A DNA stretch of 64,000 nucleotides from Alloascoidea africana (Eukaryota; Ascomycota; Alloascoideomycetes; Alloascoideales; Alloascoideaceae). Where the stretch lies: the NCBI GenBank assembly GCA_030581615.1, contig JAKTTT010000015.1, positions 62,001 through 126,000 of the forward strand. The letters are read 5' to 3'. Positions 36,064 through 46,100 of this stretch are shown piece after piece. A program made the position numbers and the translations under genes. Under the pieces are notes generated by a model. It did no database searches. It was given only the letters and a program-made list of their open reading frames with translations, and had not been told where the DNA came from. Within the stretch, counting starts at the first letter, position 1, and each line of letters starts with the position of its first letter.

Positions 36064-37636
36064 TTTTTCTGTTTTCGATCTTTTTGCTGCTTGGCTTGTA
36101 GGTCGACTGCTTCAAGGAGAGAGTATATTATAATTCTTTTCAAAAAAAAGATCAGAAAGAGGAAATAAATAGTAGAATAGAAAAAATAAAAAGGTAGATC
36201 TGTCGACCAGCTTATAAACGATGTATCATGGCAATATGGAGAGGTTGGCAAGATATGCATGATACTTCCTAATACGGTTATTCTGCAGGCTGGTGCATGG
36301 AGCCAGCATCGCGAATTATTTTAAGCTTTTTACGGGGGTCGTTACTCAAGAGGAAACTTAAAAGTTGTCAGGTTCGAGTCTTGAAAGGTAGGCACGGCTG
36401 ACAGAAGATCAAGAAAGAGAAAAACAGCACTCTTTTGAAATTGGAGATATGGATTCAAGAAAAAGTTAAAAGATTGGTTTTATTGATGGTTATTATTTAA
36501 AGAGGTCTGAGCAAATGGTACCTGTTCTTCGAAATAGAAAGAGGGACGAGCTGTTACTTACAGACCGAGTTTTAAGGTTCGCTCTCTCGGCATCATCGCC
36601 GATGTTATGAAAAAGAGGGCTGGCTACAAAACCCAAAGTCAGGTTGGCTTTAATCTCACCACCTCAGGTTATATCTATGACAACAAAGACAGAGGGAAAA
36701 CGGTGAGTTAACTGGTCTAATTATGAAAAAGAAAATAGATGTTATTTCTCACCTAGTTCGATTTGTTTGAGTTCCAAGACTATTTAATTCCAAAAGTGAA
36801 AACTAGGTGAGATTCCTATGCTCAAACAGGAATTTCTGGAGTAGGCCAGCATGGCTAGGATAGAAACGAAAAACGCGAAGAAGATATCAGAAAGCACATG
36901 CCAATTCCTTGTGAAGACCATTTTTCCAGACCAGTCAAGGGAACTAAATGTTGGAAGAATGAGCTTTACACATGCGACTCATACCTCTACTCAAAAACTT
37001 CTCGTAATTTTACGAACTGTTGTTTTAGGTCTGATTGGTTTATGCGCCATTATTTTCAGAAAAAAAAAAGCCGACGACATTGACAGCCCTTTTTGTTAAT
37101 CAAAGCAGAACTTGCTTGATTAACTGTGTCAATTTTATTGGCAATAGAAATCTTTTAAAACATTACAGTTTGAGTATTCAACAGATAAGAAAATTTCACT
37201 TTTGCCAACGACAAGCCTATACAACTATTTCAAAAATCTAATTAACAAGCTAAAGTTTGAAGAAAATCCAATTGTCCTCAACAGTAGGGGATAATTACAT
37301 CCAGAAACATCAGCACTCTAAACAGACAGTTACTTGAATACAAGGAAGATCAAGACTTGACAAAATAGACAGTTAACTTTTGATCATGAGCAGATTCTTT
37401 GGGTATTATGTGAGGCTCCTGTGACAGGAAATGTAGGGAAATATACAATAACTATTTATAAAATGCAATCTTCACTCTAATCGAATGAGCCACAAGCAAA
37501 AACAATAAGATAAACAAACCATATTAAAGTGCGAAAGTGGGATACTCAAAAACATCTTCATTTCCCTTTTCACACTCCACAAAAAGGAGGAAAACCGTAA
37601 AAATTTAAATCTATCCATTCTTTTCTTTTCATTAGA
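36064..37636. other. gene-free region upstream of the MARVEL gene
   Basis: 1.6 kb, AT-rich. Small open frames (36604-36703 and 36851-37099 on the plus strand) lack support. An isolated tRNA T-arm-like element is at 36371-36380 without the rest of a tRNA. It includes the MARVEL promoter and the 3' end of the next minus-strand gene. Confidence 0.45.
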
Positions 37637-38836
37637 TCAGCATCCAAACTGACGTTCAAGTTCCATAAACTGAACTAGCTCAGTTAACCTTTGGATTTCC
37701 CTCTGTTGTAACCATTTGTCCATCATCAGTTCATTATTCGTTCTTATCAGGTCTTGGTTACACACTGCGTAATATTGTTCATGATTTCTCATTACCTTTG
37801 ATTTGATCTGGCTCACCTCATCCTTATTTAACTCAAAACGAGACTCATAGTCCGAAAACTCGTCATCGTTATTATCTGAGAAAGAGGACTCGGCATCAAT
37901 CTCGGATTTGAAAGAGGCCTCAGCAGAGACGGGAGAATTGTTGATACTCTCGCGCTCTTGGCGCTTAGACTTTTTCTTTTGATGATGACTATGTTTGGTT
38001 TTGCTCGGAGTTGGAGGTAAAGGCTCTCCTCTTAAAGCCGATCCGATCTGGCTCCCGCTGTTTATAAAGAAATCACCATCGTCAACCTCATCATTCTCTA
38101 ATAGCTGCTCAAAAGTTGGTATCTCGCCATTTCCCAGCGCTGCTGTGGCTGGTGCAGGATCGCCACCATCGACAAGCTGGAATAGATAAACCTCTGATTC
38201 CTGTTCCAACCCTTCATCATCGCAAAACCGGCAGAGAATAGGATCCCCTAACTCAATTTCCTGACTTTCTTGAAAATTCTTGAGAGCTTCATCTGCTGTC
38301 GTATTCTTCCCGTTGTAATGAACTGGAGTTCCAATGTTCTTTAGCCTCCTCTTGTGTCCATTTTCATCGATTGCCTTGAGAAGATAAGGGGTTATTGGGG
38401 TAGAAGGCGGTCTTTTCAAATTAGCGCCATTCTGCATTTGTTGTTGTTGTTTAGGAGTCCCTGAACTCGAAGCCTTCTTCTCCAAAAGTCTCATGGAAAC
38501 AAGCTTCTGTCCTGTCCCTGGAGCATTTGTGTTTAATCCCGAGCTCAAGCCCAAAGGTGTCATAACTGGGGCAAGCGCTTTCAAAGCTGATTGTTTTGAA
38601 AATGGGATAGTTCCTTTAACAGGGGTAACTGCAAAAATCGTCCGCGTAGGCTTTACTGTGTGCTCTTTGCCATGTTGTTGATATGATGCATCTCCTGCCG
38701 CCGTTGTTATTGTTGAGGTTGGCAATGGAGTAGCAGGCACAGGGGTGGCTGCAAAACCCTCGGTTGGTGTCTGGAGAAATTCGTGCCAGTCAACATCTCC
38801 AGAACCCATCCCCTTTAATGGTGTCTCCATTTGCAT
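37637..38836 (-). CDS. putative CDK substrate with C-terminal coiled coil, unknown family
   Basis: 399 residues; two ATGs lie two codons apart at the start (38836 and 38830). The N-terminal half is packed with Thr-Pro sites. At least three match the full cyclin-dependent kinase consensus (S/T)-P-x-K: TPLK near residue 5, TPVK near 71 and TPSK near 277. Others include STPITPYLLKA. The middle is acidic, with a basic block KKKSKRQE at about 288. The last 60 residues form a charged, Leu-rich helix likely to be a coiled coil (IRTNNELMMDKWLQQREIQR). This pattern suggests a nuclear or spindle-associated cell-cycle protein, but no domain is recognised and the role is inference. Confidence 0.72.
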   Translation of the reverse strand: MQMETPLKGMGSGDVDWHEFLQTPTEGFAATPVPATPLPTSTITTAAGDASYQQHGKEHTVKPTRTIFAVTPVKGTIPFSKQSALKALAPVMTPLGLSSGLNTNAPGTGQKLVSMRLLEKKASSSGTPKQQQQMQNGANLKRPPSTPITPYLLKAIDENGHKRRLKNIGTPVHYNGKNTTADEALKNFQESQEIELGDPILCRFCDDEGLEQESEVYLFQLVDGGDPAPATAALGNGEIPTFEQLLENDEVDDGDFFINSGSQIGSALRGEPLPPTPSKTKHSHHQKKKSKRQERESINNSPVSAEASFKSEIDAESSFSDNNDDEFSDYESRFELNKDEVSQIKSKVMRNHEQYYAVCNQDLIRTNNELMMDKWLQQREIQRLTELVQFMELERQFGC

Positions 38837-40535
38837 TTTTTGAATGATGCCGAAGTTGGTGTGGTTATGATGGTTGTGTTTGCAAGAATGTTAGGGGAAC
38901 CGGTAAAACATAAACAATGCTCATTAAGTCAGGGTAACTTTGGGTCGGGATCCTGCTCTTTGGTGAATCAAAGGCATTGTTCAGACAAGTATTATTTCAC
39001 ACCAAGGTAGTAGTAAACAAAACAGCTAAATGTTTAATAAAAGCTTCCATGGGCCAATATTCTGATTTGCGGGAACTTCAATGAAGTTTTTCATTGAGTT
39101 TATCTTTCATGAGCACTGGCCTGAGCTGAGGGTATTTGAGCTTGTGATTATCAAAAAGAAAAAAAAATAATTGCTTCTGAATTTGGCTTTGACACATAAC
39201 AGTTTTTGCGGTTTAATATTCTCATATTGGCAAGTTGCAAGGATCGGATTACAGCTGTGTTAAGGCGAGCGAATCTGGATGGAATGCTACAAGACAAGAC
39301 GGAGTTCTAGGTTGCTTGGGGAGGATCATGACATTTTGTATGTATCTTAGAGGGCTCGACCTTAATACTAGAGCTAGAAGCTTGTAAAATAGAGCTATAC
39401 AGTTCAAGATTTCCTAAATTAGTGACTTAAATCACCGTGTACTATCCAAAGCAAAAGCCTGTACATTAAAGCAATCATACACCAGAAAACGCAAGAAAGG
39501 ACCAGAAAAAATGTGTCTGCTTGTTGCTGATGCTTGGAGGAGTAATTTTACAGCTGTTGATTTAGAACTATTTATATAATGAGTAGCTCTATATTTGTGG
39601 TCAAGAATAATTCAATCAAGTTTCGATAGTTCCTTTCAAGTTGGACAATTCGAGACCAAATTTACTGGTACACATGAAGAATATGAGGACCCGGGTCAAA
39701 CCTTTTTGTGTTTTTTGATCCTTTCGAAGCTTCCCGTAATGCACGCATATTCAAATTCTAGGCGTTTATGAGAGTAAAGCTGTTGTTTTTCCTCTTTCGT
39801 TAATGCCTGGAGAAATCCACTGGTCACAGCACAAGATTGCTTAGCCTGTGAGGGTACAGATACGATGTTTTGACTCTATTGTTATGCTTCCTAAACAGGA
39901 CACCCACATGCTGGATAACGCATCATCATGTTTCCCATTGTGTCTTTCCCTTGGCAGGAGCAAAACTTGATGAGAGAGTAGTCCCAAAAAGATACACTTG
40001 TGGGATGAAAAACAATTCTGGCAATATTGATTGCTTTAGCATTCAGACTTTAGTTCTAATTCCCTGGTGGAAAGATTAGAACTTCTCCTTGAACATAGTT
40101 TGAGAAGAAAATTGGTAAGAGAAAAGCCATGTGCGTCCCCATTTTGACGTCTCAGGACCGCAATTGGACTACAAAAATAGTAAAGCACTATTCAATTGAT
40201 CCATTTTGTTCCGTTATAAGAACATTATCGTGGCATGGATTGGAATGGACCATTACTTTTACTAAACGCTAAGATGGATAATCAGGAATTGGGATTCATT
40301 TCTTGATCTAGAACGCACGTTTCATAGCCACTCGTAGAGGTTGAAGTTCCTGATTGAGATGCAAGTTGAATGTGCAAGCCTTGATTACGTAGTGGGTTCT
40401 TTCAAATTGTTGAAAGGCTAACCTAATAAGCTTGAGATCATCAGCATCATCATCATCATCATGAGCTTCAATAAAGACAGCCACGACCAAGAACGAAGGA
40501 AACCATCTATTCTTGTAAACAGGGGGAGGGAAAGG
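38837..40535. other. gene-free divergent region
   Basis: 1.7 kb between a minus-strand and a plus-strand gene. AT-rich, with a short ATC repeat near 40439-40461. No open frame here is convincing. It should contain both promoters. Confidence 0.5.
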
Positions 40536-40543
40536 TATAAAAT
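40536..40543 (+). promoter_or_regulatory. TATA box of the secreted-protein gene
   Basis: TATAAAAT, about 85 bases upstream of the ATG at 40624, the usual yeast distance. TATA-containing promoters are typical of regulated cell-surface genes. Confidence 0.6.
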
Positions 40544-40623
40544 GGACCCTTTTGACCTTTTTTTTCCACGTTGCTCCAATCGTTTTCGTGAGATACAAGC
40601 TCCTGTACTAATTTGGAATCATA

Positions 40624-41427
40624 ATGAAAGTCTTATCATTTCAAAATCTAATCTTTTTCTTTCTCACTCTCCTGTTTTCTTCTCTTCAAGAGGTTCGTGG
40701 CGATGCCGAAGATCCTATGATGAAGAGGGATCCTGTCCCTACCGAAAAGGAAGAAATTGCTGTTACAGCTGAAGCAGTTCCAGCATTCTTTCCTCGGCCT
40801 TGTCCAACTGTAACCAAGACCACGACCAGATATTACCCAAAAGTGATAACTAGATACTCTTACAAAACCACCACCAAATACTATCCCAAAGTTGTCACTA
40901 CTACTAGGCCTTGCAAACCAGAACCAAGACATGGAAAACGCGATGATTCTAACAATGAAGTGGAAGCTGAATCGGGTGTTTCTGCTGCCTTATTCCCTGC
41001 TCCATGCCGTCCATGCCGTCCATGTTACCCACGAACCACCACTGTTACTCAGTTTAGCACGGTCACAAGTTGGAGATTCAGACCATGTCCGCGCCCAAGA
41101 ACATATACCGAGTATCGCACAAAATATATCACTGTTCGTCCGCCATGGTGCTTTCCAATTCCCTTGGGACGAACAGTTGGGGCAGCGGACGTTGATGCTA
41201 ATGACGCTTCTGTTGCCGCAGATCAAGTTCCAGAGTCTGCTGCTACATCTGTTCCAGCTGATGCCTCTGCCTCTGAGCAGCCCGCTCTGGCAAAAAGAGA
41301 CGTTCAAGAAGATTCTGGTGAGGCCCAGGTCGAACCTCAATCTTCACCCAATGGTGGTGCAACCATAGTTCCAAAAGCTTCTCTCTTTGGTTTGGTTCTC
41401 GGATTTTTAACCCTACTGCTAATGTAA
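40624..41427 (+). CDS. secreted, dibasic-processed, GPI-anchored Cys/Pro/Thr-rich surface protein
   Basis: 267 residues. Residues 1-26 are a signal peptide (hydrophobic core IFFFLTLLFSSL). Three Lys-Arg pairs at 34-35, 105-106 and 224-225 are candidate Kex2 sites; the first follows a short acidic prosegment. The segments between them carry related F-P-x-P-C motifs followed by Thr/Tyr-rich stretches, so the protein looks built from two diverged modules (about 36-106 and 107-225). The C-terminus has small residues (PNGGA, 242-246), a short spacer and a hydrophobic tail, the layout of a GPI-attachment signal. It should be processed in the late Golgi and attached to the cell surface or wall. I recognise no family; adhesion or wall cross-linking through cysteines is inference. 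Confidence 0.75.
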   Translation: MKVLSFQNLIFFFLTLLFSSLQEVRGDAEDPMMKRDPVPTEKEEIAVTAEAVPAFFPRPCPTVTKTTTRYYPKVITRYSYKTTTKYYPKVVTTTRPCKPEPRHGKRDDSNNEVEAESGVSAALFPAPCRPCRPCYPRTTTVTQFSTVTSWRFRPCPRPRTYTEYRTKYITVRPPWCFPIPLGRTVGAADVDANDASVAADQVPESAATSVPADASASEQPALAKRDVQEDSGEAQVEPQSSPNGGATIVPKASLFGLVLGFLTLLLM

Positions 41428-42812
41428 ATGGCATCAAACCAGATTTCTTTGATTGTCGTATTATCAATCCTTGATCAGGTTGCGCAATTATAAAGGTATT
41501 CTCTTGACGCCGACTTGTGATTTTGCTTCTCTTTTTATATTGCTTGCCAGTTTTTTTAAACCTTCTACATCGTTCCTTATAAATTCAATAGTACAAGATA
41601 ATCTTTTGCTAAAACTAAGTGAGTTTGTAAAAACAAATTGTATAAAAAGAGTCACTCTTAACTAGAATAATAGGAAGCAGGCGAATGTTACGGTTTGTTT
41701 TAAGGACCCAGTTATAAACTTGGTTTAGAACATATTCCTGTATTTACATGTTTAGGATAAAACATAAAAACGAATGTCTATGTTGCTAGCTCTTTCTTTC
41801 TTGATAACGTTGAAGGTCGACTGGATTAGAATACACAAAACCGGAAGCTAGAGAAGCAATTGTCACTCTAGGAAACACCAAAAGTCATTCATCCCCTCTT
41901 TCCCTTCAATCCAATCATGTCGAACCTACTAAGAGACTTTGTTTTGCTCTTCATGTCATCCCGAAGGAACAATACGCGAGTCTGCTATTGTTTTCTCTCT
42001 CCGCAATCTGGTCTCCTGATCTCCTCTAAAAAGTATAGCGGAAGCCTTTTCCACTAACTGAGCTCAATTAAAGCCTATGCAATTTATTTTTAGCCTAGGT
42101 TTTACACGGATTTCTGCTATTTGTAATTACACTAATCTCGATTATTAGATGTCCCATCTTCCCCAAAGAAACCCTTTTTTGTGTAGTTCAAGAAGTTTTG
42201 GTTTTGACTTAACTCCCAGCATTAACTATAAAAGAAAGCTTCCACTTTCCACTTTCGTGGCTGATCACAACAGGAAAGATGGGAATGGAGATTAAGGAGA
42301 TGAAAAAAATTGGCAGAATCCAAACACCCAACTAATAGCTCTGTTTTGGAGAAAATACAATGGCTCATGTACCATTTATGCTCTTTGGGAAGGGTCACGA
42401 ATAAGATGGATAGTTGGTATAGAGTATGGTATATTTCTCTGTTTATCCTGCAGTGAACCAATTTTATAGTCAGTATGATGATGATCTTGGGAAAGAGCAA
42501 AAGGTGCGATTCGTCAGTTTGTTCAATTAAGCTCTTTTCCCCCACTTCAATATACGGAGTTGATCAGAAAACATAACGCTGTCCCAAGCAAACACAACTT
42601 GGTAACGTCTTTTTGGACTTTAAAGTTGCTTCTTTGCGTATCAAATACTTGAGATTTCCAAATCATAGAAATCTATATCGAATCCATCTCCTGGGAGGGT
42701 ATCACAAATGAGATACTACTATACTATGTTATATAGTTCTACCATACACCCCCGCCCCACCATCATTTTGAACCCATCTCGACATCTTAGTAACTAGTGA
42801 TTCATCCTAGCA
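41428..42812. other. gene-free tandem intergenic region
   Basis: 1.4 kb between two plus-strand genes. AT-rich; no supported frame. It contains the 3' end of the surface-protein gene and the promoter of GON7, whose last 60 bases include a C-rich patch near 42747-42760. Confidence 0.5.
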
Positions 42813-43157
42813 ATGTCAATCCAAGCCTACTACCAGTCACCAGAACAAGGAGACAAATGGATATCTTTAACTACGGATGACACAGACAATACGAGCAATT
42901 CAGCGCCCACGGGAACTGAAGGTGAAGAGGAGGATCGAGACAGACCAAGCGAGTTTTCAAACTCAAATTTGGGTAATCTAAGAAAAGAGATTACGGAATT
43001 GCAAGCTACAATCAACGTTTTTCTTACCAAAGAGATGAACAAAGTTGGTTTGAAAGATGGTTCGGTGCAGTTGTCTGCACAAGGAACAGACGCGGAGGTA
43101 GAAGAAGATCTTGAGAAACGTGTTTTGGATGGAGAAGAGGAAGACGATGAGGAGTAA
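42813..43157 (+). CDS. GON7: KEOPS/EKC complex subunit Gon7
   Basis: 114 residues. The core LGNLRKEITELQATINVFLT matches the helix of S. cerevisiae Gon7 (remembered as LGQLRTQLTGLQDDINEFLT), and the acidic tail (EEDLEKRVLDGEEEDDEE) matches its C-terminus in character and place. Gon7 caps Pcc1 in the KEOPS complex, which makes the threonylcarbamoyl-adenosine (t6A) of ANN-decoding tRNAs. The N-terminal YYQSP with a following Asp/Thr-rich region also fits the family. Length is similar to the usual 110-125 residues. The assignment rests on a short helix, so a small risk of error remains. Confidence 0.8.
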   Translation: MSIQAYYQSPEQGDKWISLTTDDTDNTSNSAPTGTEGEEEDRDRPSEFSNSNLGNLRKEITELQATINVFLTKEMNKVGLKDGSVQLSAQGTDAEVEEDLEKRVLDGEEEDDEE

Positions 43158-46100
43158 AAAAAAAAAGATACAAGTGTTTTTTTTTTTCAAATGTATGCAT
43201 TGACGATGATGATGATGAATTACACGTTTGAAAAGACTAATCGAGACGTGAGATGCAATTTGTTTTTCCTGCCAGCTTGCCCAGATGGCCCTGTTGGAAT
43301 TGCCTACTATGTAAAGAACATTGTAAGGAGATGAAACGGTTGCATAGGATTTCCCTGTTCCCAGACACTAGACTTCCATCTGGATCTTGATTTAGATCCA
43401 ATTTGGATCTAATTAATGATGATTATGAGAAGGAAGGAAACTTTTGAAACTGTTGCTAGTGTTTGTTAAAATTAGGTGGTGAACGTTTACAATCATATCG
43501 CAGTCAGTGTGTATATATCAATCAAGAAGACTTTGACAGTTTAAAACGCTTGAGGGTGTTTGTATTCTGTAGTTCTACACATGTCAATGCCTATATCTAT
43601 GATATTGTTGTTTCACCCATATGTTGGTTCAGGCAGCACGATTTAGAAAGATATTGGACATTGTTTCATTTTTGGTATACATTGTGTATGCCTTGTAATG
43701 GAAGATCTCTTTTTAGCAGTATCTATGCTTCGAGAATTTTCGATGGGTAGGTAGTCTTTGTCCAATTGTTTTCTTGTCATCAGTAAATGTATGGACTGGA
43801 ACGGTGCATCGTGATTAGATAGGTTATTCCATGCTGTAATCATCGAGACAGTACATGAAAAATGTGCTTCTACTCTCTGCTTTTTCGACAAAATAGTTTC
43901 AGTGGCACATTTAAGAGGATTCGGTCGAACTTTCATGCGCAGCTGTGAATGAAATCGAATCAAATTGAATTGAATTGAATTGAATTCAGCTTTGCTTTGT
44001 GCTTGCCTTGTACTTTAGGCATGCCTGGGTCATAAAACTTGGGATCTAATGGGGGGAGAGATGAAAGTGCGCGCGTGGTTATTCCATCTTTGATATATTT
44101 CACCGTTTTTGCATATCATATCGTGTTCTTTTCCCTTTTTTCCCTCTTTTTTTGCGGTTTCTAGAACTGAGGGTAAACAAGACATTTGATGATTTTCAGA
44201 AATGCATTTTGTATCATCATAAAACTGCAGCAACACAAAAAGCAGCAGATTTAATGCTTCCTCGAGTGGAGATGTTAATGTTAATACACGAGAGCCTGGA
44301 ATGAAGATGATGAGGACCCTCTGCCTATCGGACTATCACCATGTCTTCACTTGCATCGAGGAGATACACGCCCAGTTGTCACTGAATACGTACCGCAGAC
44401 CCATATTTTCATTTATTTATTATTTTTCATACGTGTATGTAGGTAGGTGTATTTGTATTTTTCCCTGGTATTGAAAAGGAAAAGATGACAATAAACCCGG
44501 AAGTTGAGAAATATGGGTGCATATGCTGGATAATAAATTCCATAGTGTTTGACCCAAGTTCATTATGGATGCAATCCTGACTTCAAAACAATCCTTGTCC
44601 TAGTGATAGGGGCAAAAACAAACAGTCAAAACAAAACAAGCATCCAAACTATGACGATTTATGTTAAAATCACGGGCCATGAATTGACACAGATTTACGA
44701 GAGCAGACATGTCAAATTGCTGAAATACTGCTGGGAGTGGAAAAAAGAAAGTTTCGGAGTTTCACCCTTACCAGATTGCAAGGCAATCCTGCTTCCCTTT
44801 CTTTTTCTTTTTCTTTTTCTCTTTCTGTTTTCCCTTCTCTTTTCTTTCTTTCTCACAGTTTCAAAATTTTTAATTTCACAACTTATCAGCAGCCATTTCT
44901 GTTCATGGTTTATTATCTAGAATGGAATGAAGCAACGGCCTTGTCATGGGCTGGAGGGATAAACAGGTTTCAGACCTCCTGGGTTTTTTTTTGCTGATTG
45001 GATATCTATTCAAGGAGTGTAATAATTTCCTTAAATTGATAGTTCCCGGCGTTCGCATCCACTTTTGCATTCGCATTCGCATTCGCATTCGCGTGACTTA
45101 TCATGCGATGCAATGACGAGTAAAGGGGGATTAAAAGGAGAGACGAGGAAGACTCTGACCCAGAGCCTAAGTAATTAGCGAGTACAAGGAGGAGAAGGTG
45201 ATAGAAGAGGAAAATGGCGAGAAATTGGTGTTCTCGGCGCCAAAGTAGGATTTTAATTCGCTTCTTGTTTTTTTTTCTTCTTCTTTTCTTTTTCTTTTTT
45301 TTATTTTGTTCTTCTGTTTCTGGATTCTGGTTTCCCCGATATCTAACGTTCCTTACGTGTTTGGAAGGGGGAAATGATGACAGACCGTTGGAACTCTTCA
45401 ATAGCTTCTTTGTACAGTACGTAGAATAGAAGCAGAAGGAGAAGAGAATCAAACAAGGAGACAGGGGGGCATTTAGAAAGAACAGGCTGTAAGCAGTAGG
45501 AAACCGAAACCAGACAATTTAATTATAATGAAATTGGAGGTTTGATACCGGTCTGCCTCTTTTCGTGTTTCTGTTCGAGTTGGTGTTGGTGGAGTTTGTG
45601 TTCCTGGCTTGACGTTGAGGCTGGTCCTTTTCGGCCGCATGACGTGACGGGCTGTGACCGTCTCAAAGGGGCCCTTTCGACTCCCGTTCTGTGAACTTCA
45701 GGCAGCAGATGACCAGCGAGTGTTGAACCTGAGCCCGAAGCCTGAAGCCTGAAGCGAGTGTTGAAGATCGCGCTAGACGCATTTCCAGGTTTGAAAAGTG
45801 GAAATTACTAATGGAGCGTGTGCCTTCGGTACAACTCTACTGGGCCAGAAACACAAATAAGCGAAGATCCCCAATTTTCATACTCCGTTTTTCGCATTGC
45901 GTTTTTAGTATTCATCTTAGTGTTTCATGCCGCATGTCTTTTTGTTCGTCATGGTTGGCTGGCGGGAATTGGATGCCTTAGCGGGCGGGGGGCCCAGAGA
46001 ACAAGAGAAGCCGAGCGAGGATTGTAAAGGTAAAGAAGAGAAGACATGGAAAGGGAAGGGCTAAACGTACATGGGGGTTTTCTATTAAACCACTTGTTGG

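Noticed and set aside
36371-36380. GGTTCGAGTC, a tRNA B-box, with a plausible T-arm stem
   Set aside because: No matching acceptor stem, and the only A-box-like sequence is too close; not a tRNA.
36604-36703. Plus-strand frame reading into a GTGAGT donor-like site
   Set aside because: A short peptide with no convincing acceptor or branch site downstream.
36851-37099. 82-codon ORF with one hydrophobic segment
   Set aside because: Hydrophobicity alone in AT-rich DNA is common; no other support.
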